64,000 nt of DNA. Source: Rhizobium sullae. Lineage in GTDB: Bacteria; Pseudomonadota; Alphaproteobacteria; Rhizobiales; Rhizobiaceae. A program made the position numbers and the translations under genes. Under the pieces are notes generated by a model. That model was given only the letters and a program-made list of their open reading frames with translations, was not told where the DNA came from and ran no database searches. This document shows positions 1 to 12,281 of this stretch, piece after piece (the first letter of the stretch is position 1; each line of letters begins with the position of its first letter). The DNA lies in NCBI RefSeq assembly GCF_025200715.1, contig NZ_CP104143.1, forward strand, positions 3,296,501 through 3,360,500, written 5' to 3'.

Positions 1-146
1 CCCGGCTTGATGGTCGTCATCGCCGGGGCGTGGTTCGCCATGACGGTCATCTCGCCCTCTGTTGCCGGAATGACAACTTCCGTCACCATCTCCGACAGGA
101 GCAGACGCTCCGGAGATACGAGTTCAAAATTGAAATTGTCAGCCAT
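1..146 (-). CDS. atpC: ATP synthase F1 epsilon subunit (partial, 3' part outside window)
   Basis: Only the first 48 or so codons lie in the window; the gene runs off the left edge. The translation begins [16 protein letters not shown] and continues with a [17 protein letters not shown] stretch, the conserved N-terminal beta-sandwich of the epsilon subunit. This subunit sits in the central stalk of the F1 head, couples rotation to catalysis and can inhibit ATP hydrolysis. It is the last gene of the atpHAGDC operon on the minus strand. Its ATG overlaps the stop of the preceding small Cys-containing gene by one base (TGATG), so translational coupling is likely. Identity is secure; the length cannot be judged. 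Confidence 0.95.
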   Translation of the reverse strand, partial: MADNFNFELVSPERLLLSEMVTEVVIPATEGEMTVMANHAPAMTTIKP

Positions 147-384
147 CAGTGACTTACCTTCTCGGCTATGGCTTTTGCATCTTGCAGTTTGGTCCCGCAG
201 AACGGGCAGTGCAGTACCGCCTGATCGAGATATCCGAGACCTTCTTCGGTCTGAACCAACCCTACCACCATCATCAGTGCGCCGTCATCCGCTTTGTAGA
301 CGGTCGGCGCCGCCGGGGCAGGAAGTCCTGCCACGACTTCCCTCAGGGAGTCGCAGCAGAAAATCTCGTCATGAGCTTCGTTCA

Positions 385-385
<1 letters not shown>
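146..385 (-). CDS. Small Cys-containing protein inserted between atpD and atpC
   Basis: A 79-residue protein of unknown function. A TTG three bases further upstream is also possible, but the ATG at 385 overlaps the atpD stop as ATGA, and its own TGA shares a base with the atpC ATG. The gene is therefore wedged into the ATP synthase operon with no spacer on either side, which suggests translational coupling. The sequence has two adjacent cysteines near the N-terminus (C10, C11) and a CPFCG motif at C60-C63, which resembles one half of a zinc ribbon or rubredoxin-like knuckle. There is no signal peptide or membrane segment. A metal-binding or assembly role is only a guess. The tight overlaps and sensible composition make it a real gene. 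Confidence 0.8.
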
Positions 386-2768
<2,383 letters not shown>

Positions 2769-2794
2769 CCGTTTTCCGTCCTAAATAGGTGCGA

Positions 2795-4324
2795 TCAGGC
2801 GAAAGACTTCGCGAAGGTATCGAGAGTAGCCACAAGCTTGCCCTTGGTATCGTCGCTGATTGCCTTCTCCGTGCGGATCGTGTCGAGGATCGCTGAGCCT
2901 TCCGAGCGCAGGTACGAAAGCAGTGCCTGCTCGAACTTGCCGATCTGAGCGACGGCGATCTTGTCCAGGTAACCATTGACGCCCGCGAAGATGACCGCGA
3001 CCTGCTCTTCCACCTTCAGCGGCGAGAACTGCGGCTGCTTCAGGAGTTCGGTCAGACGGGCACCACGGTTCAGCAGGCGCTGCGTCGCGGCGTCAAGGTC
3101 CGAACCGAATTGGGCAAAGGCTGCCATTTCGCGATACTGGGCGAGTTCACCCTTGATCGAGCCGGCAACCTGCTTCATCGCCTTGATCTGCGCGGCAGAA
3201 CCGACGCGGGAAACCGACAGACCGACGTTAACGGCCGGACGGATACCCTGATAGAACAGATCGGTTTCGAGGAAGATCTGACCGTCGGTGATCGAGATCA
3301 CGTTGGTCGGAATGAAAGCCGAAACGTCGTTGCCCTGCGTTTCGATGACCGGCAGGGCCGTCAGCGAACCGGCGCCCATTGCGTCGCTCATCTTTGCAGC
3401 GCGCTCGAGGAGACGCGAGTGCAGGTAAAAGACGTCGCCCGGGTAGGCTTCGCGGCCCGGCGGGCGGCGCAGCAGCAGCGACATCTGGCGGTAGGAAACG
3501 GCCTGTTTGGACAGGTCGTCGTAACCGATCAGCGCATGCTGGCCGTTGTCGCGAAAATATTCGCCCATGGCGCAGCCGGCAAATGGAGCCAGGAACTGCA
3601 TCGGAGCGGGATCAGAAGCCGTCGCGGCGACGATGATCGAATACTTCAGGGCGCCACGCTCTTCGAGAACCTTGACGAACTGCGCAACCGTGGAGCGTTT
3701 CTGGCCAACGGCGACGTAGACGCAAAAAAGCTTTTCAGCTTCCGGACCGGAGTCGTGAATGGCCTTCTGGTTCAGGATCGTGTCGAGAAGGATCGCGGTC
3801 TTGCCGGTCTGGCGGTCGCCGATGACAAGCTCGCGCTGGCCGCGGCCGACGGGGATGAGAGCATCGATAGCCTTGAGGCCGGTCGACATCGGCTCGTGAA
3901 CCGACTTACGCGGAATGATGCCCGGCGCCTTGATATCGACACGCGAACGGCGCGTCGCGTTGATCGGGCCCTTACCGTCAATCGGATTGCCGAGAGCGTC
4001 GACGACGCGGCCGAGCAGTTCCGGACCAACCGGAACGTCAACGATAGCGCCGGTTCGCTTGACGGTGTCGCCTTCCTTGATGTCGCGGTCGGATCCGAAG
4101 ATAACGACACCGACGTTATCGGACTCGAGGTTCAGAGCCATCCCGCGGATGCCACCGGGGAACTCGACCATTTCACCCGCCTGAACGTTGTCCAGACCGT
4201 AAACGCGAGCAATACCGTCACCGACAGAAAGCACCTGGCCGACTTCCGAGACTTCCGCCTCTTTGCCGAAATTTTTAATTTGATCTTTGAGAATTGCGGA
4301 AATTTCCGCGGCGCGGATATCCAT
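2795..4324 (-). CDS. atpA: ATP synthase F1 alpha subunit
   Basis: Non-catalytic nucleotide-binding subunit of F1, 509 residues. It starts [16 protein letters not shown], typical of alphaproteobacterial AtpA. The P-loop GDRQTGKT is at about residues 169-176, and the arginine-finger region [20 protein letters not shown] is intact. The ATG overlaps the atpH stop as ATGA, so the two are translationally coupled. It forms the hexameric head with AtpD and contacts the delta subunit encoded by the gene just upstream. Full length and unremarkable. Confidence 0.98.
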   Translation of the reverse strand: MDIRAAEISAILKDQIKNFGKEAEVSEVGQVLSVGDGIARVYGLDNVQAGEMVEFPGGIRGMALNLESDNVGVVIFGSDRDIKEGDTVKRTGAIVDVPVGPELLGRVVDALGNPIDGKGPINATRRSRVDIKAPGIIPRKSVHEPMSTGLKAIDALIPVGRGQRELVIGDRQTGKTAILLDTILNQKAIHDSGPEAEKLFCVYVAVGQKRSTVAQFVKVLEERGALKYSIIVAATASDPAPMQFLAPFAGCAMGEYFRDNGQHALIGYDDLSKQAVSYRQMSLLLRRPPGREAYPGDVFYLHSRLLERAAKMSDAMGAGSLTALPVIETQGNDVSAFIPTNVISITDGQIFLETDLFYQGIRPAVNVGLSVSRVGSAAQIKAMKQVAGSIKGELAQYREMAAFAQFGSDLDAATQRLLNRGARLTELLKQPQFSPLKVEEQVAVIFAGVNGYLDKIAVAQIGKFEQALLSYLRSEGSAILDTIRTEKAISDDTKGKLVATLDTFAKSFA

Positions 4325-4890
4325 CAGCCAACCTCTTTCAATGCAAGCTTGAGGGTAGAAAGTTTGGTACGAAGCGACGTATCAATCTGACGGGACCCGA
4401 CCTTCACGATCAGACCACCAAGAATTGACGGATCGACCGTGACGGCAATCGCCACGTCTTTGCCGGTGACGCCCTTCAGCGCCGCCTTCAATTCGGTTTC
4501 CTGCACTGTGCTCAGCGCATGGGCCGAGGTAACCTCGGCAGAAATTTCGCCACGCTGGCGAGCAGCAATGATGCGGAAGGCCTTGATCATGCCCGGGAGG
4601 GCAAAGAGGCGGCGGTTACGCGCCACAACCTTCAGGAAATTACCAACGAAGCCGCCGATGCCGGCCTTCTCGCTGATTGCAACGATCGCCTTGAGCTGAT
4701 CGTCGGCGGAGAATACCGGGCTCGCGACGAAGCGCTTCAGGTCGTCGCTCTCATCCAGCATCGCCTGGAACCGGTCGAGATCTGCAGTGACGCTCTCAAC
4801 GGCGCCCTCTTCAAGCGCCAGTTCGAACAGCGAGGACGCATATCGTTCTGCAACACCAGAAGTAAGCTGGGACGTGTCTGCCACGGGCAC
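4324..4890 (-). CDS. atpH: ATP synthase F1 delta subunit
   Basis: Peripheral-stalk subunit (OSCP homologue) that ties F1 to the F0 b subunits; first gene of the operon. I choose the GTG at 4890, giving 188 residues beginning (M)[20 protein letters not shown], because AGGGA lies 5 bases upstream. A TTG at 4908 in the same frame has no such support. The helical N-terminal domain and the C-terminal [21 protein letters not shown] motif are present. The 254 bases upstream (4891-5144) hold no gene and must carry the operon promoter, though I could not pick a convincing -35/-10 pair. A small hairpin (AGAAGC/GCTTCT, 4984-5000) lies in this leader. Confidence 0.95.
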   Translation of the reverse strand: MPVADTSQLTSGVAERYASSLFELALEEGAVESVTADLDRFQAMLDESDDLKRFVASPVFSADDQLKAIVAISEKAGIGGFVGNFLKVVARNRRLFALPGMIKAFRIIAARQRGEISAEVTSAHALSTVQETELKAALKGVTGKDVAIAVTVDPSILGGLIVKVGSRQIDTSLRTKLSTLKLALKEVG

Positions 4891-5144
4891 AAATTTCCCT
4901 GATTTCAACCCAAGAATCCGGCCGCTGGCGGGCGCCTGACCTATATTCTTGAATTCGTTATGATTTCCCCCAGAAATCGCAAGAGAAGCCTCTTGCTTCT
5001 TCCGAAATTCGGGGTCCGTCTAACATAGGATGTCGGGACTCGCAACACGCGTAGTGCCCGAATATGCCTTTCGAATGCTTTTCTATCTGCAAAATCGTGA
5101 AATGGCGCAGAGGCCGGCGAGCAAGCGGCTCGCGGCCCTGTAAT

Positions 5145-5534
5145 CTAGGTTGCGAAGAAGCCCAGGGAATAGGCGAGCGGGAGTGCCGCTAGAGCGGTCT
5201 GCACAACCAGAAGTAAATAGTTGGGAATTGTGCTCCCCTTATCAGAAAGAAGAGAAACGACCCGGGCGAAAGCTGCCATCGCAAAAGCCGCGCCGAGCGC
5301 CATGTAGATGAAATCCTGCGCCAGCATGACCGCCGCCAGTCCGAAGCCGAGATAGAAACCACCGACGGAGCGCTGCTCTGCGTAACCGTCGCGGCGCTCT
5401 GCGCGTGGTTGAAGGCCGAAAAGCTGCATCGCATATCCGGGCGCGAACATGATGACGAGACCCGCAAGAGCCGTGAACGCCGCCGTGCAAAAGGCGAGCT
5501 GTTCGCCAAACGTCTCCGGAAAATAGAACTCCAT
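5145..5534 (-). CDS. Small four-helix membrane protein (DUF4345-like)
   Basis: A 129-residue integral membrane protein with about four hydrophobic helices (near residues 12-40, 58-75, 77-92 and 103-128). A short polar loop with PRAERRDGYAEQRSVGGFY separates the first two. The pattern of a charged loop followed by a Gly/Ala-rich helix resembles the DUF4345 family; this is from memory of the family pattern and is uncertain. No enzymatic residues are recognisable. It lies between the atp operon and priA, both on the same strand but with separate spacing (81 bp to priA), so probably not cotranscribed with atp. Function unknown. Confidence 0.7.
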   Translation of the reverse strand: MEFYFPETFGEQLAFCTAAFTALAGLVIMFAPGYAMQLFGLQPRAERRDGYAEQRSVGGFYLGFGLAAVMLAQDFIYMALGAAFAMAAFARVVSLLSDKGSTIPNYLLLVVQTALAALPLAYSLGFFAT

Positions 5535-5615
5535 GGATCAACTCCAAATCATGCCGCGAATACTTGACCTTATGACATGATTGCGCCGGATGGAAAACGG
5601 CGGTCCATCGCCGAT

Positions 5616-7832
5616 CTATAGGAAGCTTTGCGGATCGACATCGAGCTGCACGTGCACTGAGCCGCGCTCTTTCGGCGCCTGCGCGAGCATCGTTCGCAGA
5701 AATGCCTGCATGTCGGTATTCCGCCGTCCGTGCACGAGCAGCCGGAAACGGTAGCGGCCGCGAACGAGCGCCAGCGGTGCTTCGGCCGGGCCAAGGATGG
5801 AGATGCCGGATACCTGAGGCGCCGCATTCCGCATGCTGCGGGCGTGGTTTTCCGCGTCGTGCCGCGTTTCGGCCGAAACGATGATCGACGCAAGGCGCCC
5901 GAATGGCGGCAGAATTGCCCGCTCGCGCTCGACGATTTCCCGCTCATAGAACGCGCTCGCGTCGCCTGAAACGATCGCCTGCATGACGGGATGCTGCGGC
6001 TGATATGTCTGCAAGAGGCCGTGACTTTTCAGACCCGTTCGCCCCGCCCGGCCCGTCACCTGCGAAAGAAGCTGGAACGTCCTTTCCGCCGCACGCGGAT
6101 CGCCGTTGGCGAGACCGAGATCCGCATCGACGATGCCGACGAGTGTCATCAACGGAAAGTTATGCCCCTTGGCGACAAGCTGCGTGCCGATGACGATATC
6201 CGCTTCGCCCTTGGCAATCGCCTCAAGCTCCAGCCGCAGGCGTTTGACGCCGCCCATGATGTCGGAAGACAGCACAATCGTCCGCGCGTCGGGGAAATGG
6301 CGCTCCACTTCTTCGGCAATGCGCTCGACCCCCGGGCCGCAGGCAACGAGATGGTCAAGCGTTCCGCATTCCGGACAGGCCTCCGGCGTCCGCTCCGCAT
6401 GGCCGCATTGATGGCACTGGAGCTGCTTGCGGAATCGATGCTCGACAAGCCAGCTCGAGCATTGCGGGCACTGGAAGCGGTGGCCGCAGACACGGCAGAG
6501 TGTCAACGGCGCGTAGCCGCGGCGATTGAGGAAGAGCAGCGCCTGCTCGCCCTTTTCGACCGTCTTGCCGATCGCGCGGATCAAGACCGGCGAGAGAAAG
6601 CCCCCCTTCTCCGGCGCATGCCGCCGCATATCGACGAGATGCAAATCGGGCAGCGCCGCGTTGCCGAAGCGCGTCGGCAGATGGATGGTGCTGTAGCGCC
6701 CGTTCTGGCCGTTCACCTGGCTTTCGACAGAAGGCGTCGCCGACACGAGAACGACCGGGAAATCGCCGATACGTCCGCGGACGACGGCCATGTCGCGGGC
6801 ATTGTAATAGACACGGTCTTCCTGTTTGTAGGCTGGATCATGCTCCTCATCGACGACGATGAGCCCGAGATCTTCGAACGGCAGAAACAATGCCGACCGA
6901 GCGCCGGCAACCACGCGAACCTCGCCGGTCACCGCCTGCCGCCAGACTTTCTCGCGCATGCGCGGCGCAAGATCGGAATGCCATTCGGCCGGTTTTGCGC
7001 CGAACCGGTCCTGGAAGCGCTCGAGGAAACTTGCGGTGAGTGCGATTTCCGGCAGGAGGATCAGCACTTGTTTGCCGCGGCGAAGCGTCTCGGCAATCGC
7101 CTCGAAATAGACCTCGGTCTTGCCGGACCCCGTCACGCCATCGATCAGCGAGACGGCAAACTCACGTTTTCTGACTTCGGTCAAAATCTCTTCGGCTGCA
7201 TCCTTCTGCGGCCCCTGCAGCCGCGAAGACGCAAAGTCTGGATCGGGTTTTGCCACGACCGGAGGCGGTGGCAGGAAAATCGTCTCGAAGAGCCCTTGGC
7301 TGATGAGGCCGTCGACGACGCTCGTGGAAACGCCGGCGGCGTGCGCAAGTCCGGTCCGTGTCCACGAGATACCGTCCGATGCCGTATCGAGCACCCGGGC
7401 ACGCGCAGGCGTCATCCGTTCCGGCGCGCCGCCGACGAAGCGCAATCCTTCCACCATCGGCTCCGGTTCGAAGGCATTCGGCGCACGAAGCGCCATGCGG
7501 GCAACAAGACCGGGCGGGGATAGCGTATAGGCAGCTACCCAGTCGATGAAATCCCGCAATTCCTTGGAAAGCGGCGGGCAATCGAAGACATGCGTGATCG
7601 GCCGGAGCTTCTTCGCATCGATGCCATCTTCGCCGCCGTCCCAGACAACGCCGATCACCTGCCGTGGCCCAAGCGGCACCTGTACAACCGAACCCGGCTC
7701 GACCGCGATGCCGTCCGGAACCGAATAGGAATAGGGTTTCGGCGCGGGCATGGGCACGAGAACCGGAACCGTGCGGTTCGCGGCCGGTGCTTCGAATAAC
7801 GCGCCAAAGAGATCGGACGAATCTGTGCTCAT
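5616..7832 (-). CDS. priA: Primosomal replication protein N' (PriA helicase)
   Basis: 3'-to-5' DNA helicase that restarts stalled replication forks; 738 residues. An N-terminal DNA-binding domain includes PVLVPMPAPKPYSYSVP. The helicase core follows with Walker A GVTGSGKT (232-239) and the DEEH box (328-331). Eight cysteines in four pairs (446/449, 455/458, 473/476, 486/489) form the two-zinc module inserted in the helicase domain. The later helicase motifs GTQLVAKGHNFP and QVTGRAGR are intact. The ATG at 7832 gives the usual rhizobial N-terminus. It follows the RecF-like ATPase gene by 53 bp on the same strand. Confidence 0.98.
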   Translation of the reverse strand: MSTDSSDLFGALFEAPAANRTVPVLVPMPAPKPYSYSVPDGIAVEPGSVVQVPLGPRQVIGVVWDGGEDGIDAKKLRPITHVFDCPPLSKELRDFIDWVAAYTLSPPGLVARMALRAPNAFEPEPMVEGLRFVGGAPERMTPARARVLDTASDGISWTRTGLAHAAGVSTSVVDGLISQGLFETIFLPPPPVVAKPDPDFASSRLQGPQKDAAEEILTEVRKREFAVSLIDGVTGSGKTEVYFEAIAETLRRGKQVLILLPEIALTASFLERFQDRFGAKPAEWHSDLAPRMREKVWRQAVTGEVRVVAGARSALFLPFEDLGLIVVDEEHDPAYKQEDRVYYNARDMAVVRGRIGDFPVVLVSATPSVESQVNGQNGRYSTIHLPTRFGNAALPDLHLVDMRRHAPEKGGFLSPVLIRAIGKTVEKGEQALLFLNRRGYAPLTLCRVCGHRFQCPQCSSWLVEHRFRKQLQCHQCGHAERTPEACPECGTLDHLVACGPGVERIAEEVERHFPDARTIVLSSDIMGGVKRLRLELEAIAKGEADIVIGTQLVAKGHNFPLMTLVGIVDADLGLANGDPRAAERTFQLLSQVTGRAGRTGLKSHGLLQTYQPQHPVMQAIVSGDASAFYEREIVERERAILPPFGRLASIIVSAETRHDAENHARSMRNAAPQVSGISILGPAEAPLALVRGRYRFRLLVHGRRNTDMQAFLRTMLAQAPKERGSVHVQLDVDPQSFL

Positions 7833-7885
7833 CAGGCGTGACCATGCCCGCTACGAGGCAAAAAGAAAACCTGCGAGAACATAAG

Positions 7886-9022
7886 CTACTCTTCCTCGTC
7901 GATGATGCCGGTCAACCGCATCCCCTCGATCCATGTGGCGCCGTCCTGCCGCACGACCCGGCGTGCCCGCACGCCGCATCGCTCCCCGACAGCGGCGGCA
8001 AGAAGCTCTGAGTGGGTGACGACCCAGACTTGGCTGCTACGCGACGCTTCCGCAATCATATCGGCAAGCGGAGGGAGCATGTCGGGATGGAGGCTTGCTT
8101 CCGGCTCGTTCAAGGCAATCAAGGGTGGTAGGCGATAGGACATCAACGCTGCGGCCAAGCCGAGAAAGCGGATCTGGCCATCCGAAAGTTCACGCGGCCG
8201 AAACACCCGATGCGGAAAGTCCGGCAAGGCAAGACCGAATTCCGCCGTCTCACCCGGCTCCGGTACCACCAAGCCTGCGCCGCCAAGCGCAGCAGCGATC
8301 GCACGGTCGAGATCGACGGTATCTTCCCGCGTATGCACCAGCGTTGCAAAGACAGCCGCCAGATTGCCCCCGTCCTCGTCCAGCATCGGTGCCGTGACGG
8401 CCAGGCATGGCGCGCGCAGCGGCGATGATCGATCGGTCCTGAACCCGTGAAAGAAGCGCCATCCATCGATAGCGCGCCGGAGCGTGCCCACCTCCGGATA
8501 GTGCCCGGCATCGCCCAGGAGAGCGATCGCTGTTTCCGAGGTCAGAGCCTGTTCGGGATAATCCTGCATGCGGCCGTTCGGCCCCCGGACTGATATGGCC
8601 GGCCCATTGCGCTTCATCGTTGTGACCGGACGCGTGCCGGTTTCGACCGAAAGCTCTTCCGCCTTGATCTGCGGCTCGAAAGGAAAGCCTGCGGCAGCCT
8701 TCGGGGGCCGCATTCCCGCCTCGACCCGATAGCGGAAGGTGATCGCTCTTTCCTGATCTAGCAGCTCGGCCTCCAGCCGGATGCGCACCGGGCCTTCTGA
8801 TTCCCGTCTCGGGCCAGACCATAGGGAGGACAGCATCCCGCCTTCGGCCGCGATTTCATGCGCAAGACGGCCACGCGTTGCAGCCTGGATCAATTGCAGC
8901 GCGCGATAGAGATTGGATTTCCCGGCGCCGTTTTCGCCGATGAAAAGATTGATGCCCGAAAGATCCATGCGGATCGATCGCAGTGACCTGTAGTTCTGGG
9001 CGAACATCGAACGGAGCAGCAT
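7886..9022 (-). CDS. AAA-family ATPase, RecF/OLD-like (COG4637 type)
   Basis: A 378-residue SMC/RecF-type ATPase without a long coiled coil. Walker A is FIGENGAGKSN at about 28-37. A signature-like LSDGQIRFLGLAAAL occurs in the last third, followed by the Walker B strand IALNEPEASLHPDML. The usual DE is written NE, as I recall for the COG4637 group. A D-loop-like region and the switch histidine segment VWVVTHSELLAAA follow. No TOPRIM domain is visible, so it is not a full OLD nuclease. Its substrate is unknown; DNA repair is the default inference. It lies 21 bp after the acyltransferase gene, probably cotranscribed. An ATG at 9007 is an alternative start. Confidence 0.85.
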   Translation of the reverse strand: MLLRSMFAQNYRSLRSIRMDLSGINLFIGENGAGKSNLYRALQLIQAATRGRLAHEIAAEGGMLSSLWSGPRRESEGPVRIRLEAELLDQERAITFRYRVEAGMRPPKAAAGFPFEPQIKAEELSVETGTRPVTTMKRNGPAISVRGPNGRMQDYPEQALTSETAIALLGDAGHYPEVGTLRRAIDGWRFFHGFRTDRSSPLRAPCLAVTAPMLDEDGGNLAAVFATLVHTREDTVDLDRAIAAALGGAGLVVPEPGETAEFGLALPDFPHRVFRPRELSDGQIRFLGLAAALMSYRLPPLIALNEPEASLHPDMLPPLADMIAEASRSSQVWVVTHSELLAAAVGERCGVRARRVVRQDGATWIEGMRLTGIIDEEE

Positions 9023-9043
9023 GCCTCGCTTTAACCTATCCGG

Positions 9044-9991
9044 TCAGCGAAATGAATGGGCCGCCACTATCTCGGGCGCCGGCGGCTGCACAAGCGGCAG
9101 GAACCGTGCATCGCTGTCCGCAAGCAGATCATGCACCGTGTGTTTTTCAAGCGCCTTGGTCACTTCGTTTATGTCGCCGTCCAGATGCTCTACCGGAACG
9201 AGATTGCCGATGATGAAATCAAAGCGGTCGCCGCGCTTGTTGAGAAGCTCATGAAACACCGTCATATCGCGCAGTTCCGTCGACCACTTGGCAAACCAGT
9301 AGAAAAGACCGGAATTGCGCGCGGTCATATGCACCGGCAGGATCGGCAGATTGTATTTGCGGGCGAGGCCGACGGCAGAATTTTTCCACGGCCTTTCATT
9401 CAGCCGGCCGTTCGCCCAATAGGCAATGCGGCCCGAGGGAAACAGTATGGTCGCCTTTCTTTCTTTCACGGCGTGGTTCGTGAACTGCAGAGTCTCGCGA
9501 GTCTTGAGTTTCGTCTTGTATTCGTCCCGCCATTCCACAGGGATCACCATTTCCGCAAATCGCGGATTGACGCGCACCGCGTCCCGGTTGGCAAAGAACA
9601 TCATGTCCGGGCGGCGGCTCTTCAGAAGATCGAAGACAGCGACGCCATCTGCGATACCGGTCGGATGATTACTGACGAGGATGAAGCCGCCGGAAGCGGG
9701 GATACGCTCGCCATATCTGACCGCGATATCCAGCATCAGCAGGTTGCTCATATACTCGAAGCACTGAAAGCCCGGCATGTTCGCCACGTCGTTGGCGAAC
9801 TGAAGCGCCTTGTTATAGCGCAGAAGCGTATAGAGAAAGGGCCGCATTACCGGCCAAAGCGGGTGGCGGACGATGCGCTTGCCGCGCTCGGCGATCAAAG
9901 TATCTACGATGTGTCCGGGCTTGCCGTGGGAAACCAGAGTGATCGCTTCCGCGAGCTGTCCGAAAGCCGTCGTGGATTGGCGCCGTGCCAT
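9044..9991 (-). CDS. PlsC-type 1-acylglycerol-3-phosphate acyltransferase family protein
   Basis: A 315-residue acyltransferase of the PlsC/AGPAT superfamily. The catalytic block is NHPTGIADG (about 108-116, a variant of NHx4D), and the second block is FPSGRI in place of the more usual FPEG. The N-terminus is amphipathic rather than clearly membrane-spanning. The acceptor may be lysophosphatidate or another lipid; the variant second block leaves this open. The start has an AGGA ribosome site 6 bases upstream. It is divergent from xerC, with 139 bp between the starts, and leads the plsC-ATPase pair. Confidence 0.85.
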   Translation of the reverse strand: MARRQSTTAFGQLAEAITLVSHGKPGHIVDTLIAERGKRIVRHPLWPVMRPFLYTLLRYNKALQFANDVANMPGFQCFEYMSNLLMLDIAVRYGERIPASGGFILVSNHPTGIADGVAVFDLLKSRRPDMMFFANRDAVRVNPRFAEMVIPVEWRDEYKTKLKTRETLQFTNHAVKERKATILFPSGRIAYWANGRLNERPWKNSAVGLARKYNLPILPVHMTARNSGLFYWFAKWSTELRDMTVFHELLNKRGDRFDFIIGNLVPVEHLDGDINEVTKALEKHTVHDLLADSDARFLPLVQPPAPEIVAAHSFR

Positions 9992-10130
9992 GCAAGGTCC
10001 TGTTTCGTTCGGAACAGCTATCGCAACCTATTATGATGGAAGCATGACAAGCGCTTGGCCGATATTAGCAATTCCCTAACTGTCCCCCTTCAAACTTGGC
10101 AAAGGCAAAAACAAAATCAAGGCCCGCGCC

Positions 10131-11066
10131 GTGAACGAACTCCTGATTATCGCCGACCCGCGCCTGATGGCCGAACGCAACGCCTGGCTTGAAAATCTCA
10201 AGCGCGAGCGGCGCCTTTCGGAACACACGCTCGACGCCTACGAGCGCGACAGCCGCCAGTTCCTCACCTTCCTGACCGGCCATATCGGTGGCCCGGCGAC
10301 GGTGAAGGATATAGCGTCTCTTCGCCCGGCCGATTTCCGCGCTTTCCTGGCCGCCCGCCGGAAGGAGGGCTCCGGAGCCCGGTCGCTCGGCCGTAATCTG
10401 GCCGGTCTTCGCTCGCTGCTGCGCTATCTGGAAAAGAAAGGGCTCGTGAACGCTGCAGGCGCCGGTGCGGTTCGCTCGCCGAAACAGCCGAAATCCCTGC
10501 CAAAACCGCTCTCCGACAAGCAGGCGATCACTGTCGCCAGCGACGCGGCGCAGCTTCACGAGCAACCATGGATCGCTGCACGCGATGCCGCCGTCTTCAC
10601 GCTCCTTTATGGTTGCGGTTTGCGCATCTCCGAGGCACTAGACCTGACAGCGGATAACTTGCACGCGGGCGCTACGACATTGCGCATCACCGGCAAGGGC
10701 AACAAGACCCGCCTGGTTCCATTGTTGCCCGTCGTTCTTGAAGCGGTTGAGAAATACCGTTCACTCTGCCCTTACCATCTGGACAACGCAGCGCCGCTCT
10801 TCCGCGGCGCACGAGGCGGGAAGCTCCAGGCGGGGATTATCCAGCGCACGATGCAGAGGATGCGCGGAGCCTTTGGACTGCCGGAAACGGCAACGCCGCA
10901 TGCGCTGCGGCACTCGTTTGCGACGCACCTTTTGGCCGGAGGCGGTGATCTGAGGACCATCCAGGAGTTGCTTGGTCACGCGAGCCTTTCCACGACACAG
11001 GTCTATACCGGTGTCGACTCAGCGCGTTTGCTCGAAGTCTACGATCGTGCCCATCCAAGGGCGTAA
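10131..11066 (+). CDS. xerC: Tyrosine recombinase XerC
   Basis: Site-specific recombinase that with XerD resolves chromosome dimers at dif; 311 residues. The N-terminal SAM-like core-binding domain spans about 15-105. The catalytic domain has R165 (YGCGLRISEAL), K189 (GKGNKTR), H257 and R260 (HALRHSFATH), H283 (LLGHASL) and the nucleophile Y292 (TQVYT). All six positions are intact. The start is a GTG with AGG eight bases upstream; no ATG lies in frame nearby. It is a chromosomal XerC rather than a phage integrase, given the length, the housekeeping context and the lack of att or phage genes. Confidence 0.96.
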   Translation: MNELLIIADPRLMAERNAWLENLKRERRLSEHTLDAYERDSRQFLTFLTGHIGGPATVKDIASLRPADFRAFLAARRKEGSGARSLGRNLAGLRSLLRYLEKKGLVNAAGAGAVRSPKQPKSLPKPLSDKQAITVASDAAQLHEQPWIAARDAAVFTLLYGCGLRISEALDLTADNLHAGATTLRITGKGNKTRLVPLLPVVLEAVEKYRSLCPYHLDNAAPLFRGARGGKLQAGIIQRTMQRMRGAFGLPETATPHALRHSFATHLLAGGGDLRTIQELLGHASLSTTQVYTGVDSARLLEVYDRAHPRA

Positions 11067-11152
11067 TCTTTCGTTAACGCATTCTCTTAAAGGAATATGC
11101 GCCGGAAAGGCGTAGAGCAGAGATTGACATGGACTGCGAGCGGAACACCATC

Positions 11153-12229
11153 ATGACGATTTCCATCGGCCACCGCGCCTTCGGAATTGCGCGGCCGGGC
11201 AATATCCTGCTCTGGCTGATCGCGGCCTTGCATATGCTGCTTGCAGCTACCCTTCTCGCTACGCTCCTTTCGGTATCTACAGCTCAGGCTGCCGACGATA
11301 CTTGCACCGGCAAGAATCTGATGACCGAGTTGCAGCAAAAAAACCCTGCCCGCTATGCAGAGGTCGTCAAGGAAGCGGATGCGGTGCCGAACGGCAAAGG
11401 CATTTTCTGGAGAATTGAAAAGCCTGGTCTGAAGCCTTCGTGGCTGCTTGGCAGCATGCACGTCACCGATCCGCGCGTGCTCGACTTGCCGCCCCATGCC
11501 CAGGCAGCCCGCGATAGCGTCGATACGATTATCATCGAATCTGATGAGATCCTGAGTGAGAAAAAGGCGGCAGCGGCGCTCCTTGCCCGGCCGGACCTCA
11601 CCATGTTCACCGATGGCACGACGATCGAAAAACTGCTCTCGCCTGAAGATTATGCCCGTCTCGACGCTGGCCTCAAGCAACGCGGCATTCCGCTCGCCGC
11701 CGTTTCACGCATGCGACCCTGGATGATTGCGAGCGCCGTCGCGCTCCCCGCCTGCGAGATTTCTCGCAAGGCGAAGGGCATCCGGTTCCTCGATCAGGAA
11801 ATCGCAGCCGACGCCGCCGCCGAAGGCAAGCAGGTGCGCGGGCTTGAAACGCTTGCTGAACAACTGCAGGCAATGGCCGAACTTCCGGTCGAATTTCACC
11901 TGAAGTCACTGATCGAGACCCTGGAGCTCGGCTCCAAGATGAACGACGTCGTGGAAACGATGACCGATCTCTATCTCACCGGCGATATCGGCATGACCAT
12001 ACCAATGCTGAAGACGGTTTCGCCGGACGGCAAGAACGAGGAGAGCGACTACGCCAGCTTCGAGCAGCGCATCATCCTTGACCGCAACAAAATAATGGCC
12101 GAGCGCGCCGCCCCCATCCTCGCTAACGGCAATGTCTTCATGGCCGTCGGCGCGCTTCATCTTCCTGGGGAAGCTGGCGTGGTCGAACTGCTCCGCAAGC
12201 AGGGTTTCACCGTTAGCACCGTGAATTGA
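11153..12229 (+). CDS. TraB/GumN family protein, membrane-anchored or secreted
   Basis: About 358 residues. A strong hydrophobic segment near residues 17-43 ends in VSTAQAADD, which looks like a signal peptide with cleavage after AQA. The family hallmarks are present: WLLGSMHVTDPRVLDLP near the N-terminus of the mature part and VGALHLPGEAGVVELLRKQGF at the C-terminus. These two GxxH boxes define the TraB/GumN fold, proposed to be a metallohydrolase related to EreA/ChaN/Tiki. The substrate is unknown. A second ATG 24 bases upstream (11129) is also in frame. Transcription is closed by the terminator at 12230. Confidence 0.85.
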   Translation: MTISIGHRAFGIARPGNILLWLIAALHMLLAATLLATLLSVSTAQAADDTCTGKNLMTELQQKNPARYAEVVKEADAVPNGKGIFWRIEKPGLKPSWLLGSMHVTDPRVLDLPPHAQAARDSVDTIIIESDEILSEKKAAAALLARPDLTMFTDGTTIEKLLSPEDYARLDAGLKQRGIPLAAVSRMRPWMIASAVALPACEISRKAKGIRFLDQEIAADAAAEGKQVRGLETLAEQLQAMAELPVEFHLKSLIETLELGSKMNDVVETMTDLYLTGDIGMTIPMLKTVSPDGKNEESDYASFEQRIILDRNKIMAERAAPILANGNVFMAVGALHLPGEAGVVELLRKQGFTVSTVN

Positions 12230-12261
12230 AAAAGCCGCAGCCTTTTCGAACTGCGGCTTTT
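12230..12261. terminator. Bidirectional terminator between the TraB/GumN gene and lpdA
   Basis: Arms AAAAGCCGCAG (12230-12240) and CTGCGGCTTTT (12251-12261) are perfectly complementary around a 10-base loop. A U-run follows on both strands, so it serves the plus-strand TraB/GumN gene and the minus-strand lpdA. Confidence 0.92.
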
Positions 12262-12281
12262 GATCCGGATATCTTCAAAGC

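Noticed and set aside
10131..11066. Phage or island integrase
   Set aside because: The recombinase has XerC length and motifs, no att repeats or mobile genes are near, and both neighbours are core genes.
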